Shown: positions 15,649-23,669, numbered from the stretch's first letter. The stretch is 36,428 nt of DNA from an uncultured Catenibacterium sp. (GCF_900540665.1 NZ_UQGV01000012.1:1-36428); one strand, 5' to 3'. Numbers and translations are program-made. Notes: generated by a model not told the origin, from the sequence alone.

Positions 15649-16368
15649 ATGTTTGGATTAGGTACGATTATTAATTGCAGTGCTATTATTATCGCTGGCA
15701 TTGCAGGCATGATATTTGGAAATCATTTAAAAGAGTCCATGCAGGATACTTTGATGAAGGCAGATGGTGTCGCTGTCATTTTCATAGGTATTGCGGGAGC
15801 ATTAAGTAAAATGCTTGTAATAAAGGGTGGCACTATCAATACAACAGGTACTATGATGATGATTATTTCATTATCTCTTGGCGCAATTATAGGTGAATTG
15901 CTGGACTTAGATGGCAAGATGATTCACTTTGGTGAATGGCTTAAAATAAAAACTGGAAATGCGAAAGATAAGAAGTTTGTAGATGGTTTTGTGACAGCAT
16001 CTTTAACAGTCTGTATTGGTGCGATGGCAGTTGTAGGTTCTATTGAAGATGGAATCCATGCCAATCATTCTATTCTTTTCGCAAAAGCGATACTCGATTT
16101 CGTGATTATTCTTGTTATGAGTGCAACTCTAGGTAAAGGGTGTTTATTCTCTTTTGTGCCAGTAGGTTTGTTTCAGGGAACAATCACCTTTTTGGCAAGT
16201 CTGATCAATCCTTTTATTACTGCTTCAGCTATGAGTGCTCTCTCATATATAGGTTCAATACTTATATTTTGTGTAGGTGTTAATCTTGTATTTAATACAA
16301 AAATACGTGTTGCAAACCTTTTACCCGCTTTAATTGTGGCGTGTATATGCACTGTTTTTCCATTGTAA
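15649..16368 (+). CDS. DUF554 family membrane protein
   Basis: This integral membrane protein has 239 residues and about six or seven hydrophobic segments (near 5-24, 42-60, 66-84, 112-130, 140-160, 165-185, 190-210 and 220-238). The N-terminal GTIINCSAIIIAGIAGMIFG and the central TASLTVCIGAMAVVGSIEDG are the DUF554 (YdfK/YqgA) hallmarks. No transport substrate is established for the family. The N-terminal match fixes the start at 15649, but there is no ribosome binding site: the codon follows the T-run of the preceding terminator by 7 bases. Confidence 0.87.
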   Translation: MFGLGTIINCSAIIIAGIAGMIFGNHLKESMQDTLMKADGVAVIFIGIAGALSKMLVIKGGTINTTGTMMMIISLSLGAIIGELLDLDGKMIHFGEWLKIKTGNAKDKKFVDGFVTASLTVCIGAMAVVGSIEDGIHANHSILFAKAILDFVIILVMSATLGKGCLFSFVPVGLFQGTITFLASLINPFITASAMSALSYIGSILIFCVGVNLVFNTKIRVANLLPALIVACICTVFPL

Positions 16369-16379
16369 GAAACTTTTAC

Positions 16380-16407
16380 TTGCAATTATTCTTGTTTTTT
16401 GTAGAAT
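16380..16407 (+). promoter_or_regulatory. gpsB-rnpB promoter
   Basis: TTGCAA (16380-16385) and TAGAAT (16402-16407) are 16 bases apart. The predicted start near 16414 gives a very short leader carrying GAGGAG. Confidence 0.6.
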
Positions 16408-16427
16408 ATTTATGAGGAGTGAAGACG

Positions 16428-16766
16428 ATGGAAAACAAGATTCGATTAAGCCCGAAGAGAATCCTTAATAAAGAATTTTCTATTGAATCAAAAGGCTATA
16501 GCGCAAATGAGGTAGATAGTTATCTTGATATTGTGAAAGAAGATTATCTGAATTTCCAATCTATGCTGAATGATTCTTATGATGAAATTGAAAGTCTTCA
16601 AAAAGAGAATGGTGCTTTAAGAAGAAAACTCAATGAATTATTAAGAGAAAGACAGGAACAGAGAGATAATGTACGCGTCATGGAAGAGAACTTGAATAAC
16701 AATGTCGATGTCCTCAGGCGTATTTCTCAATTAGAAAGAGAAGTCTATCATAAAAATAAAGACTAA
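16428..16766 (+). CDS. gpsB: Cell-division protein GpsB (DivIVA family)
   Basis: This is a small coiled-coil adaptor that brings penicillin-binding proteins to the septum and sidewall. The N-terminal membrane-binding DivIVA module is clear (LSPKRILNKEFSIESKGYSA, then NEVDSYLDIVKEDY), followed by a coiled coil at about 45-105. The 112-residue length is typical of GpsB rather than of longer DivIVA. ATG 16428 is 8 bases after GAGGAG; an in-frame GTG at 16419 lies on that site. As in Bacillus, rnpB follows immediately: the RNA begins at the base after the stop codon. Confidence 0.9.
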   Translation: MENKIRLSPKRILNKEFSIESKGYSANEVDSYLDIVKEDYLNFQSMLNDSYDEIESLQKENGALRRKLNELLRERQEQRDNVRVMEENLNNNVDVLRRISQLEREVYHKNKD

Positions 16767-17098
16767 TATGTGTCTGCGAGAACTGATCGCTGGAAACAGA
16801 GGAAAGTCCGTGCTGCCACTATCTGAGATGATAGTAGTGATCGTGCTGAGGCTAATAACCTCAGGCAGAAATGACAACGGTGAACGCCTAAGTCGTAAGA
16901 TATGGAACTAGCCATAAAGTGCCACAGAAACGAATACTGTTAGAAATGACAGGGTGAAAAGGGGTAAACTTCGCGAGGCAGAAACCCAAATTTTGGTAGG
17001 GGAGTCTAGCAAAAGGAATTGAACGGATGCTAGGTAGAGTAATCTAAGATAAATGATGAGTTGAAAAACAGAACACGGCTTATAAGAGCAGACTCATA
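16767..17098 (+). ncRNA. rnpB: RNase P RNA, type B
   Basis: This is the catalytic RNA of RNase P, which trims the 5' leader from pre-tRNAs. Conserved regions GAGGAAAGTCCGTGCT and ACAGAACACGGCTTATAAGA form the catalytic core. P1 is made by TATG-GTCTGC at the 5' end (16767-16777) with GCAGAC-CATA at the 3' end (17088-17098), which sets the ends. GGGGTAAAC fits the L15 region that pairs with tRNA CCA. At about 332 nucleotides it is shorter than the Bacillus RNA. The 5' end abuts the gpsB stop, so it is processed from a gpsB transcript or uses a promoter inside gpsB (a TATCAT at 16746 is a weak candidate). Confidence 0.95.
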
Positions 17099-17128
17099 GA
17101 TGGTTTCCATTTGGGAACCGTCTTTTTT
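17099..17128 (+). terminator. rnpB terminator
   Basis: GATGGTTTCC (17099-17108) pairs with GGGAACCGTC (17113-17122) with two G-U pairs, followed by six T, immediately 3' of P1. Confidence 0.88.
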
Positions 17129-17203
17129 GTCTGTCTATAATAGTTGTAAAATGACACTATTTGTGGTTAAATAGACTTGATATAAATGCAAGGAGGCTTT
17201 GAA

Positions 17204-18121
17204 ATGAATATTAGTGAAATAATAAAACAAAAGAGAGAGGAGAAAGGATTAACTGTAGAGGAATTATCTTCTCAGACAATGCTTTCAGTTGCGATTATTA
17301 GAGATCTAGAAAATGGTAACTTTGATCATTATCAGGGTGAAGAAGCTTATGTGAAAATGTATTTAAGAAAGATCTGTCGCACTCTTGATATAAATGAAAA
17401 AGAAGTACAGAATGAATATTTAAATCTTACTCAGAAAATCGAGTTAGAAGAATTACAGGAAGCAGAACAGCAGAGTGAGGTAGCAAAGAAGAAACAGTCT
17501 GCAGATGAAGAAAAAGCTAAAGCTTTCCGTTTTGAAAAGCCTTCGTTTACTAATTCAAATAAAGGTGTTATGGGTAATAAAAGTCATTTAAATGTCATAA
17601 GAGTGATTATTATCGTATTGCTAGTGGCAATGATTTTCTTAGTTGCTTTCTTTGCAATCAGTAAAACAAAGTCAAATGTAGGTGCACCATCATTCACATC
17701 CAACCAGCAAACAGCAGCGGGTGAAGTAACTAAGAAACCTTCAAAGAAGAAAGACAAGACAACTCCAAAGAAGGATGAAACACCAGCTGTTACTTATACT
17801 AGAAATAGTGATTTAAATTATAATTTTAAATTAAAGGATTCCAATGCAGAAACATTTAAGTTAAAGGTTGAATATTCTAAGAAATGCTGGGGAAGTCTTT
17901 ATGTAAACCGTGCTAAATATACTCAATTTGAAGGCAAAGTTTATAATGAAGGTGATACTGTTGAATTGACACTCAATACTGCAGAATTCAATACATTAAG
18001 ACTTGTAAGTGGTGAGCAGTCTGGTGTAAAGGTTTATGTTGATGGTGTTGAAGTGCCATTAACAGATGAAGAAAAGGCTGAATCTGGATTAAAATATACT
18101 TATTTGACATTGGAGAAGTAA
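17204..18121 (+). CDS. rodZ: RodZ-like cell-shape protein (HTH plus DUF4115)
   Basis: RodZ links MreB to the membrane in rod-shaped cells. The 305-residue protein has an N-terminal helix-turn-helix domain of the Cro type (about 4-65, ISEIIKQKREEKGLTVEELS), a charged linker, one membrane segment at about 131-152 (VIRVIIIVLLVAMIFLVAFF), a Lys/Thr/Pro-rich extracytoplasmic linker and a C-terminal beta domain (about 205-305). ATG 17204 is 7 bases after AAGGAGG. An extended -10 TGATATAAA (17178-17186) lies just upstream but would start transcription within the ribosome binding site; a TATAAT at 17136-17141 is the alternative. It heads rodZ-pgsA-cinA-recA. Confidence 0.88.
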   Translation: MNISEIIKQKREEKGLTVEELSSQTMLSVAIIRDLENGNFDHYQGEEAYVKMYLRKICRTLDINEKEVQNEYLNLTQKIELEELQEAEQQSEVAKKKQSADEEKAKAFRFEKPSFTNSNKGVMGNKSHLNVIRVIIIVLLVAMIFLVAFFAISKTKSNVGAPSFTSNQQTAAGEVTKKPSKKKDKTTPKKDETPAVTYTRNSDLNYNFKLKDSNAETFKLKVEYSKKCWGSLYVNRAKYTQFEGKVYNEGDTVELTLNTAEFNTLRLVSGEQSGVKVYVDGVEVPLTDEEKAESGLKYTYLTLEK

Positions 18122-18122
18122 G

Positions 18123-18713
18123 ATGAATTTACCAAATCGATTAACAGTAACACGTTTGTGTCTTGTACCAGTATTTATAATTTTATATTTGTGTCCTTAT
18201 TATACAGATATCAGTGTGCCTCAGATTCATTTCCTATTTACTGATATTTCTGTTATTCAGCTACTTGCCTTTGTTATATTTTTAGGTGCTTCTATTACTG
18301 ACTTTTTAGATGGCTATCTTGCAAGAAAAAATCATCTTGTCACTACATTTGGAAAGTTTGTTGACCCAATTGCAGATAAGATGCTTGTTAATTCTGCTTT
18401 AATCTTACTTGCCTGGAATAACAAAATGTCAGTTTTAGCACTTCTTGTTATGATTTTAAGAGATACTTTTGTGGATGGTGTTCGTCTTGTAGCCTCTAGC
18501 TCTAATAGAGTACTTGCTGCAAGTATTTATGGAAAATTGAAGACAGTGACTCAGATGGTAGGTATTTGTCTTCTTCTATTAAATAACCCAATCTTTGCAT
18601 TATGGGATATTCCATTTGCTAACTATGTTATTAATGTTGCCGCTTGTGTTTCATTATTATCAGGTGTTGATTATTTCTGGAAGAACAGAGATTTAATCAT
18701 GGAGAGTATGTAA
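18123..18713 (+). CDS. pgsA: CDP-diacylglycerol--glycerol-3-phosphate 3-phosphatidyltransferase
   Basis: This membrane enzyme makes phosphatidylglycerophosphate, the first step to phosphatidylglycerol and cardiolipin. The CDP-alcohol phosphotransferase motif is complete: Asp60, Asp63-Gly64, Ala67-Arg68, Gly77, Asp81 and Asp85. The 196 residues contain about five or six membrane segments. It starts one base after the rodZ stop and ends one base before the next start, so the three genes form one transcript, the same order as in Bacillus. Confidence 0.95.
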   Translation: MNLPNRLTVTRLCLVPVFIILYLCPYYTDISVPQIHFLFTDISVIQLLAFVIFLGASITDFLDGYLARKNHLVTTFGKFVDPIADKMLVNSALILLAWNNKMSVLALLVMILRDTFVDGVRLVASSSNRVLAASIYGKLKTVTQMVGICLLLLNNPIFALWDIPFANYVINVAACVSLLSGVDYFWKNRDLIMESM

Positions 18714-18714
18714 A

Positions 18715-19170
18715 ATGGAAGAAATAGTAAGACTGTTAAAAGAAAAGAATGTTTCTGTTTCTAGTGTTGAAAGTTTTACAGTAGGAAATTTTGCAGCAGC
18801 TCTTGGATCCGTTCCAGGAGTTTCTGCTGTTTATAAGGGAAGTCTTGTCAGTTATCAGAATATTATCAAGCATAAGGTGTTAGGCATCCCACAGGAAGTC
18901 ATTGATACTTATGGTGTTGTATCTAATGAAGTGGCAGGACTCATGTGCATTAATGGACAGAAAATGTTTGATACAGATCTTTGTATTTCTTTTACAGGCA
19001 ATGCAGGGCCAGATGCCATGGAAGGCAAGAAGGTAGGTCTCATTTATATTGGTATTGCCTATAAGGGTGATGTTCATACTTATGAATATGAACTTTCAGG
19101 AAGTCGCAAGCAGATTGTTGAACAGGCTATTGTGATTGGAAAAATGAAGATTTCGGAAATTTTGAAGTAA
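18715..19170 (+). CDS. CinA C-terminal domain protein (nicotinamide-nucleotide amidase family)
   Basis: The CinA C-terminal (PncC) domain deamidates nicotinamide mononucleotide. This 151-residue protein is that domain alone, without the N-terminal molybdopterin-like domain of full CinA. GSVPGVSAVYKGSLVSYQN, YGVVSNEVAG and CISFTGNAGPDAMEGKKVGL match the family. The first motif is altered: ESFTVG (19-24) instead of the usual ESCTGG. This could mean altered or lost activity, so I give no symbol. Position between pgsA and recA is the standard Firmicutes one. Confidence 0.82.
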   Translation: MEEIVRLLKEKNVSVSSVESFTVGNFAAALGSVPGVSAVYKGSLVSYQNIIKHKVLGIPQEVIDTYGVVSNEVAGLMCINGQKMFDTDLCISFTGNAGPDAMEGKKVGLIYIGIAYKGDVHTYEYELSGSRKQIVEQAIVIGKMKISEILK

Positions 19171-19214
19171 TTTACAAATAATAATCGTATGAATATGTAT
19201 GGAGGTATATGTTT

Positions 19215-20243
19215 ATGGCGAAAGAAAAGAAGTCAGCAGTAAAAGATACTGATGCAGCATTAGATGATGCTATCAGTCAAATTGAAAAGAAATTTGGTAA
19301 AGGGTCTGTTATGCGTCTTGGAGACCGTACAGCAGTGGATGTGGATGTTATCCCTTCAGGCTCTTTAACTCTTGATAAAGCATTAGGTATTGGTGGTTAC
19401 CCTAAAGGACGTATTATTGAAATCTACGGTCCTGAATCAAGTGGTAAAACAACTCTTACATTACATGCGATAGCCCAGGCACAAAAACAGGGTGGTAAAG
19501 CTGCGTTTATTGATGCAGAACATGCTATTGACCCTGTTTATGCAAAGAATTTAGGTGTTGATATTGATGAATTGATTCTTTCACAGCCGGATAGTGGTGA
19601 ACAGGCATTAGAAATTGCTGAAATGCTTGTGCGTTCTGGCGTAATTGATCTGATCGTCATTGACTCAGTTGCTGCTTTAGTTCCTCAGGTTGAATTAGAT
19701 GGTGAAATGGGTGATGCGGCAGTAGGTTTACAGGCACGTTTAATGAGTAAGGCTTTAAGAAAGCTTTCAGGTGTTATGAATAAAACGAACTGCACAGTCA
19801 TTTTTATTAACCAGTTACGTGAAAAGATTGGGGTTATGTATGGTAATCCAGAAACAACAACTGGTGGTCGTGCCTTGAAGTTCTATTCTTCTGTACGTGT
19901 AGAAATTAGAAGAAGTGAACAAATCAAACAGAATGGTGAGATTGTTGGTAATAAAGCCAATATCAAGGTTGTTAAGAACAAAGTAGCACCTCCATTTAAG
20001 ACAACTCAGGTTGATATCATCTATGGTAAAGGTATTTCACGTGACGGTGAAATTCTTGATTTAGCAGTTGAAGGCGATATCGTGGAAAAATCAGGTGCCT
20101 GGTACGCTTATAATGGAGAAAAAATTGGACAGGGAAGAGAAAATGCGAAGAATTTCCTTCTTGAACATCCTGCTATCTTTGCAGAAGTAGAAGAAAAAGT
20201 TAAAGCACAGCTTTTTGGAACTGAAGAAGAAGCTGCTGCGTAA
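19215..20243 (+). CDS. recA: Recombinase RecA
   Basis: RecA forms ATP-dependent filaments on single-stranded DNA for recombination and repair. Walker A GPESSGKTT is at 72-80, followed by the conserved DAEHAIDPVYAKNLGV, SQPDSGEQALEIAEML, the Walker B strand LIVIDSVAALVP, the L1 and L2 loop regions (GLQARLMSKALRKL; NQLREKIGVMYGNPETTTGG) and the C-terminal domain. The 342-residue length is normal. ATG 19215 lies 9 bases after GGAGG; an in-frame ATG at 19209 is too close. I saw no GAAC-N4-GTTC-type LexA box in the 44 bases before the gene, so SOS control is not evident locally. Its stop is followed by a terminator. Confidence 0.97.
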   Translation: MAKEKKSAVKDTDAALDDAISQIEKKFGKGSVMRLGDRTAVDVDVIPSGSLTLDKALGIGGYPKGRIIEIYGPESSGKTTLTLHAIAQAQKQGGKAAFIDAEHAIDPVYAKNLGVDIDELILSQPDSGEQALEIAEMLVRSGVIDLIVIDSVAALVPQVELDGEMGDAAVGLQARLMSKALRKLSGVMNKTNCTVIFINQLREKIGVMYGNPETTTGGRALKFYSSVRVEIRRSEQIKQNGEIVGNKANIKVVKNKVAPPFKTTQVDIIYGKGISRDGEILDLAVEGDIVEKSGAWYAYNGEKIGQGRENAKNFLLEHPAIFAEVEEKVKAQLFGTEEEAAA

Positions 20244-20257
20244 ATAGTCTCATTTTC

Positions 20258-20279
20258 AGGCGGATAATTCCGCCTTTTA
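20258..20279 (+). terminator. recA terminator
   Basis: AGGCGGA (20258-20264) pairs with TCCGCCT (20269-20275) around TAAT, followed by a short T-run. Confidence 0.8.
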
Positions 20280-20298
20280 TTGAAGTATGGTGTTAAAT

Positions 20299-20847
20299 AT
20301 GAAGAAAACAGAACAACTTATTGCAAAAACATTCTTAGAACTTGTTGAGGAAAAACCTCTTGATAAGATTACTATTCAGGATATTGCCGATCAATGTGGC
20401 ATTAATAGAAATACTTTCTATTATCACTTTGAAGATATCTATTCCCTGATTGAAACAATCTTCAAAAATCATTTATCAACTATTGGACAAATGTTTGAAG
20501 ATGGTGCATCATGGAATGAATGTTCAGAGGTTGCCTTGAAATTCTTGATAGAAAATCGTCGTGCTATTAGACATATCGCTTTTTCAATGAGTCGCAATCA
20601 GTTAGATCATTATTTATTTGTTGTTTTTAAAAGAATATTTAGAGAATACTTGTTAGATAATTTTATTGTGGATATATCTGATGAAAAGTTTGATAATCTT
20701 ATTTTGTTTTATACTTATGCAATCATGGGATGCATTGATCATAATTTCATCGAAAACAACAATGATATTGAGTTAGAGGAACTTCTAGATGAATTTAACA
20801 CAACTATATTGATGACAAATCCCCTTAAAGCAAGTAAGCAGTCTTGA
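20299..20847 (+). CDS. TetR/AcrR family transcriptional regulator
   Basis: DNA-binding repressor with an N-terminal helix-turn-helix: ITIQDIADQCGINRNTFYYH, then FEDIYSL (about residues 24-50), the TetR signature. The C-terminal ligand-binding helices (about 60-182) resemble the DhaS-like group with no known inducer. The start is uncertain: ATG 20299 (182 aa) has a partial GGTG 6 bases upstream, while ATG 20287 has nothing; neither has a real ribosome binding site, and both fall within 20 bases of the recA terminator. No obvious operator or divergent target is next to it. Confidence 0.85.
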   Translation: MKKTEQLIAKTFLELVEEKPLDKITIQDIADQCGINRNTFYYHFEDIYSLIETIFKNHLSTIGQMFEDGASWNECSEVALKFLIENRRAIRHIAFSMSRNQLDHYLFVVFKRIFREYLLDNFIVDISDEKFDNLILFYTYAIMGCIDHNFIENNNDIELEELLDEFNTTILMTNPLKASKQS

Positions 20848-20865
20848 TGGAAGACTGCTTTTTTT
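20836..20865 (+). terminator. Terminator of the TetR gene
   Basis: AAGCAGTCTT (20836-20845) pairs perfectly with AAGACTGCTT (20851-20860) around GATGG, followed by a T-run; the TGA stop begins in the last paired base of the 5' arm. Confidence 0.9.
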
Positions 20866-20878
20866 AGTGTTTGTATGA

Positions 20879-20907
20879 TTGAAAAGTTTATTTAAATACC
20901 TTATAAT
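20879..20907 (+). promoter_or_regulatory. rny promoter
   Basis: TTGAAA (20879-20884) and TATAAT (20902-20907) are separated by exactly 17 bases; start predicted near 20914. Confidence 0.85.
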
Positions 20908-20913
20908 GTAACT

Positions 20914-20932
20914 AGTGCTTTTAAGCACTTTT
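20914..20932 (+). promoter_or_regulatory. 5'-terminal stem-loop of the rny mRNA
   Basis: AGTGCTT (20914-20920) pairs with AAGCACT (20923-20929), followed by a short T-run. Given the promoter position, this hairpin would sit at the very 5' end of the mRNA, either protecting it from end-dependent decay or acting as an early attenuator. Which of these applies cannot be told from sequence. Confidence 0.5.
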
Positions 20933-20958
20933 ATACATAGGACACGGAGGACTTACAT

Positions 20959-22506
20959 ATGAACTTAATTAAAGTCTTGACCTATGTTCTTGTATTTCTT
21001 TTAGGTATGGGATGTTATTATTTATATATCCGTTTAAAAATTTCTAAAGCAAATACAGATGCCAAAACAATTGTTGAAGAAGCTAATACAAAAGCAGACA
21101 ATCTCATTAAAGAAGCAACGCTTGATGCAAAAACAAAAGCTTATGAATATAAGCTTGAAGCTGAAAAAGAAGCAAAGCAGCAGCGCTTAGAATTGACTAA
21201 GTTTGAAAATAAGCTATTACAACGTGAACAGAACATCGACCGTAGAGATATTTCTTTACAGGGGAAGGAAGATGCTCTTGAAGCAAGAAGCCAACAATTA
21301 AATAAGAAAAAGGCGGAACTAGAGGTCAAGGAAGAAAAACTACAGCATCAGATTGATGAAAAAGTAGCAGAACTTGAAAAAATTGCAGCTATGTCTGCAC
21401 AGGAAGCAAAAGCTGAACTCTTCAAACAGGTAGAACAGCGTATGGAGACTGAAGTCACTGCTTATATCAAAGAACAGGAAGATGAAGCAAAAACAAAAGC
21501 TTCACTATTTGCGAAAGATATTATTGCGAATGCTCTTAATCGCTATTCTCAGGAAGAAGTCATTGAACGCACAGTCAGTGTAGTTGCTCTTCCAAGTGAA
21601 GAAATGAAGGGTCGTATTATTGGCCGTGAAGGTCGTAATATTAAAGCGATTGAAAATGCAACTGGTGTAGATTTGATTATTGATGATACTCCAGAAGTGA
21701 TTACATTATCATGTTTTGATCCAATTCGTCGTGAAGTGGCACGTTTATCACTTGAAACATTAATTCATGATGGACGTATTCAGCCAGGACGCATTGAGGA
21801 AGTTGTCGCTAAGACTAAAAAAGACCTTGATGATACTATCTTGAAGGCAGGGCAGGATGCTGTCTTTGAATTAGGATTATCTAGAATGAATAAAGAACTT
21901 GTTATGATGATTGGTAAGTTGAAATATCGTACAAGTTATGGACAGAATGCTTTACAGCATTCATTAGAAGTGGCTCATTTTGCCGGTATCATGGCCGCTG
22001 AACTTGGATTAAATCAGCAGCTTGCTAAACGTGCTGGTTTATTGCATGACTTAGGAAAAGCAGTTGACCATGAAATGGAAGGAAGTCACGTTGAATTAGG
22101 TGCAAAATTCGCTAAGAAATTTGGTGAAAATGCGACTGTAATTAATGCGATTGAATCACATCATGGAGATGTTCCAGCAACATCAATTATTGCAGTACTG
22201 ATCTCTGCAGCAGATACACTGTCAGCTGCTAGACCTGGTAGTAGAAGTGAAAAAATTGAAAATTATATCCAGAGACTTGAAAAACTTGAAGAATTACCTA
22301 AACAGTTTGACGGTGTGGATAAGGTATTTGCCATCCAGGCAGGTCGTGAAATCAGAGTAATCGTTAACCCAGAAAAGATTGATGACTTAAAAGCACACAA
22401 ACTTGCAAGAGATGTCAAAGAAAAAATTGAAACCGAACTCACTTACCCAGGACATATTAAAGTAACTGTGATCCGTGAGATTCGTGCTAATGAAATAGCT
22501 AAGTAG
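20959..22506 (+). CDS. rny: Ribonuclease Y
   Basis: This membrane-anchored endoribonuclease begins mRNA decay in Firmicutes. It has an N-terminal membrane helix (about 4-24), a long coiled coil (about 28-190), a KH RNA-binding domain with GRIIGREGRN at 218-227, and an HD phosphohydrolase domain with His334 and His363-Asp364 in LLHDLGKA. The length of 515 residues is typical. GGAGG precedes the ATG. It is followed by ymdB after a terminator-like hairpin, as in Bacillus. The 5' UTR carries a terminal stem-loop that could link RNase Y to control of its own message (inference). Confidence 0.96.
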   Translation: MNLIKVLTYVLVFLLGMGCYYLYIRLKISKANTDAKTIVEEANTKADNLIKEATLDAKTKAYEYKLEAEKEAKQQRLELTKFENKLLQREQNIDRRDISLQGKEDALEARSQQLNKKKAELEVKEEKLQHQIDEKVAELEKIAAMSAQEAKAELFKQVEQRMETEVTAYIKEQEDEAKTKASLFAKDIIANALNRYSQEEVIERTVSVVALPSEEMKGRIIGREGRNIKAIENATGVDLIIDDTPEVITLSCFDPIRREVARLSLETLIHDGRIQPGRIEEVVAKTKKDLDDTILKAGQDAVFELGLSRMNKELVMMIGKLKYRTSYGQNALQHSLEVAHFAGIMAAELGLNQQLAKRAGLLHDLGKAVDHEMEGSHVELGAKFAKKFGENATVINAIESHHGDVPATSIIAVLISAADTLSAARPGSRSEKIENYIQRLEKLEELPKQFDGVDKVFAIQAGREIRVIVNPEKIDDLKAHKLARDVKEKIETELTYPGHIKVTVIREIRANEIAK

Positions 22507-22531
22507 ATAGGATCATCCCTATCTACTTTTT
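22502..22531 (+). terminator. Hairpin terminator between rny and ymdB
   Basis: AGTAGATAGG (22502-22511) pairs with CCTATCTACT (22518-22527), followed by T-rich sequence; it overlaps the rny stop. No promoter is evident for ymdB, so readthrough is likely. Confidence 0.8.
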
Positions 22532-22551
22532 AGTTAAGGATGTGAATAAAA

Positions 22552-23334
22552 ATGAATATATTATTTATTGGTGATATTTTTGGTAAGACAGGACGTAAAA
22601 TGATTGAAACGTACCTACCAAAAATTGTAGAGAAGTATAGTGTAGAATGTGTTATTGCGAATGGTGAAAATACAAGCCATGGCAAGGGATTACTACAGAA
22701 ACACTATGATGAATTACTATCTCATGGCATTTCTTTGATTACAATGGGGAATCATACTTATTCTAAGAAAGAAATCTTTGAATATATAGATAACGCAGAC
22801 AAGCTGATTGTCCCATTAAATAAGCCTAAAGCTATGCCTGGAGTAGGTTCTAGAGTCATTGAAGTAAAAGGAAAGAAAATAAGAGTAACAAACTTACTTG
22901 GTCTTACATTTATGGATGGAAAACCACAGAATCCTTTTGAGGCAATTGAACCTGTTTTAGAAGAAGATGACAGTGATATCCATATCATTGACTTTCATGG
23001 TGAAGCGACAAGTGAAAAGATTGCTTTTGGTTATTATGTCGACGGACGTGTCAGTGCAGTGCTTGGTACACATACCCACGTTCCTACAGGAGATGAAAAG
23101 ATTCTTCCAAATGGAACTGCTTTTCAGTGTGATGTTGGCATGACAGGGCCTTATGAAAGTGTTATTGGCTGTGAAAAAGAAGCAATCATTGAACGTAGTA
23201 TAAAAGGTATCATGACACCTTTTAGAGTGGCTGAAGATGAAGGACAGCTATGTGCGACATTGCTTCATTTTGATGGTAACAAATGTAAAAATATTGAAAG
23301 AATAAGAATTGATCCTCAGGTAAAGTTTAAGTAA
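22552..23334 (+). CDS. ymdB: YmdB family metallophosphoesterase
   Basis: This is a calcineurin-like phosphodiesterase with 2',3'-cyclic-nucleotide activity in Bacillus, where it affects biofilm and motility gene expression and is encoded next to RNase Y. Metal-binding motifs are intact: FIGDIFGKTGR with Asp8, ANGENTSHGKG with Glu39-Asn40, TMGNHTYSKKE, DFHGEATSEK and LGTHTHVPTGDE. The length of 260 residues is typical. AAGGATG lies upstream of the ATG. Confidence 0.94.
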   Translation: MNILFIGDIFGKTGRKMIETYLPKIVEKYSVECVIANGENTSHGKGLLQKHYDELLSHGISLITMGNHTYSKKEIFEYIDNADKLIVPLNKPKAMPGVGSRVIEVKGKKIRVTNLLGLTFMDGKPQNPFEAIEPVLEEDDSDIHIIDFHGEATSEKIAFGYYVDGRVSAVLGTHTHVPTGDEKILPNGTAFQCDVGMTGPYESVIGCEKEAIIERSIKGIMTPFRVAEDEGQLCATLLHFDGNKCKNIERIRIDPQVKFK

Positions 23335-23351
23335 AAATGGAAGAAAGCGTC

Positions 23352-23380
23352 TTCACATTTTGTAAAGAATACAGTATAAT
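23352..23380 (+). promoter_or_regulatory. Strong promoter of the 81-aa gene
   Basis: TTCACA (23352-23357) and a perfect TATAAT (23375-23380) are 17 bases apart. Confidence 0.85.
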
Positions 23381-23412
23381 GGTTCTAGTTATTGAAGGAG
23401 GACATAATTTTT

Positions 23413-23658
23413 ATGGCTAAATGTAAAATTTTAATGCAGACTGCACAGGTGCAGAAGTTAATTACTTTTTTTGATGGATATAAGGATGATAAAGTAGAAT
23501 TAAAGTATGTAAGCAAAGCTGGTATTAAGGCTACTTTCGAATGTGAAACAGAATTATCACCAGAAGATGCTGCTTCTCATTGTAAGTCTTTATTCAAGAA
23601 GACTCCAGAAGGAAGTTATATGTACTTCTCAATCCAGCCTGACGGTTTCTTTGGATAA
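23413..23658 (+). CDS. Conserved-looking hypothetical protein, 81 aa
   Basis: I do not recognise this protein. It is 81 residues, soluble, with cysteines at 4, 44 and 57. The pattern of hydrophobic residues suggests beta-alpha-beta-beta-alpha-beta: strand at KCKILMQ, helix at AQVQKLITFFDG, strands at KVELKYV and IKATFECE, helix at SPEDAASHCKSLF, strand at YMYFSIQ. That is a ferredoxin-like order, but this is inference. AAGGAGG lies upstream, at a long spacing of 11 bases to ATG 23413; an in-frame TTG at 23392 lies before that site and is rejected. It has its own near-consensus promoter and terminator, so it is an independently and probably well expressed gene. Confidence 0.78.
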   Translation: MAKCKILMQTAQVQKLITFFDGYKDDKVELKYVSKAGIKATFECETELSPEDAASHCKSLFKKTPEGSYMYFSIQPDGFFG

Positions 23659-23669
23659 GATACATTTTA

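Noticed and set aside
19150..19215. LexA (SOS) box before recA
   Set aside because: I looked for GAAC-N4-GTTC-type palindromes and found none; the nearby CGTATGAATATG does not fit.
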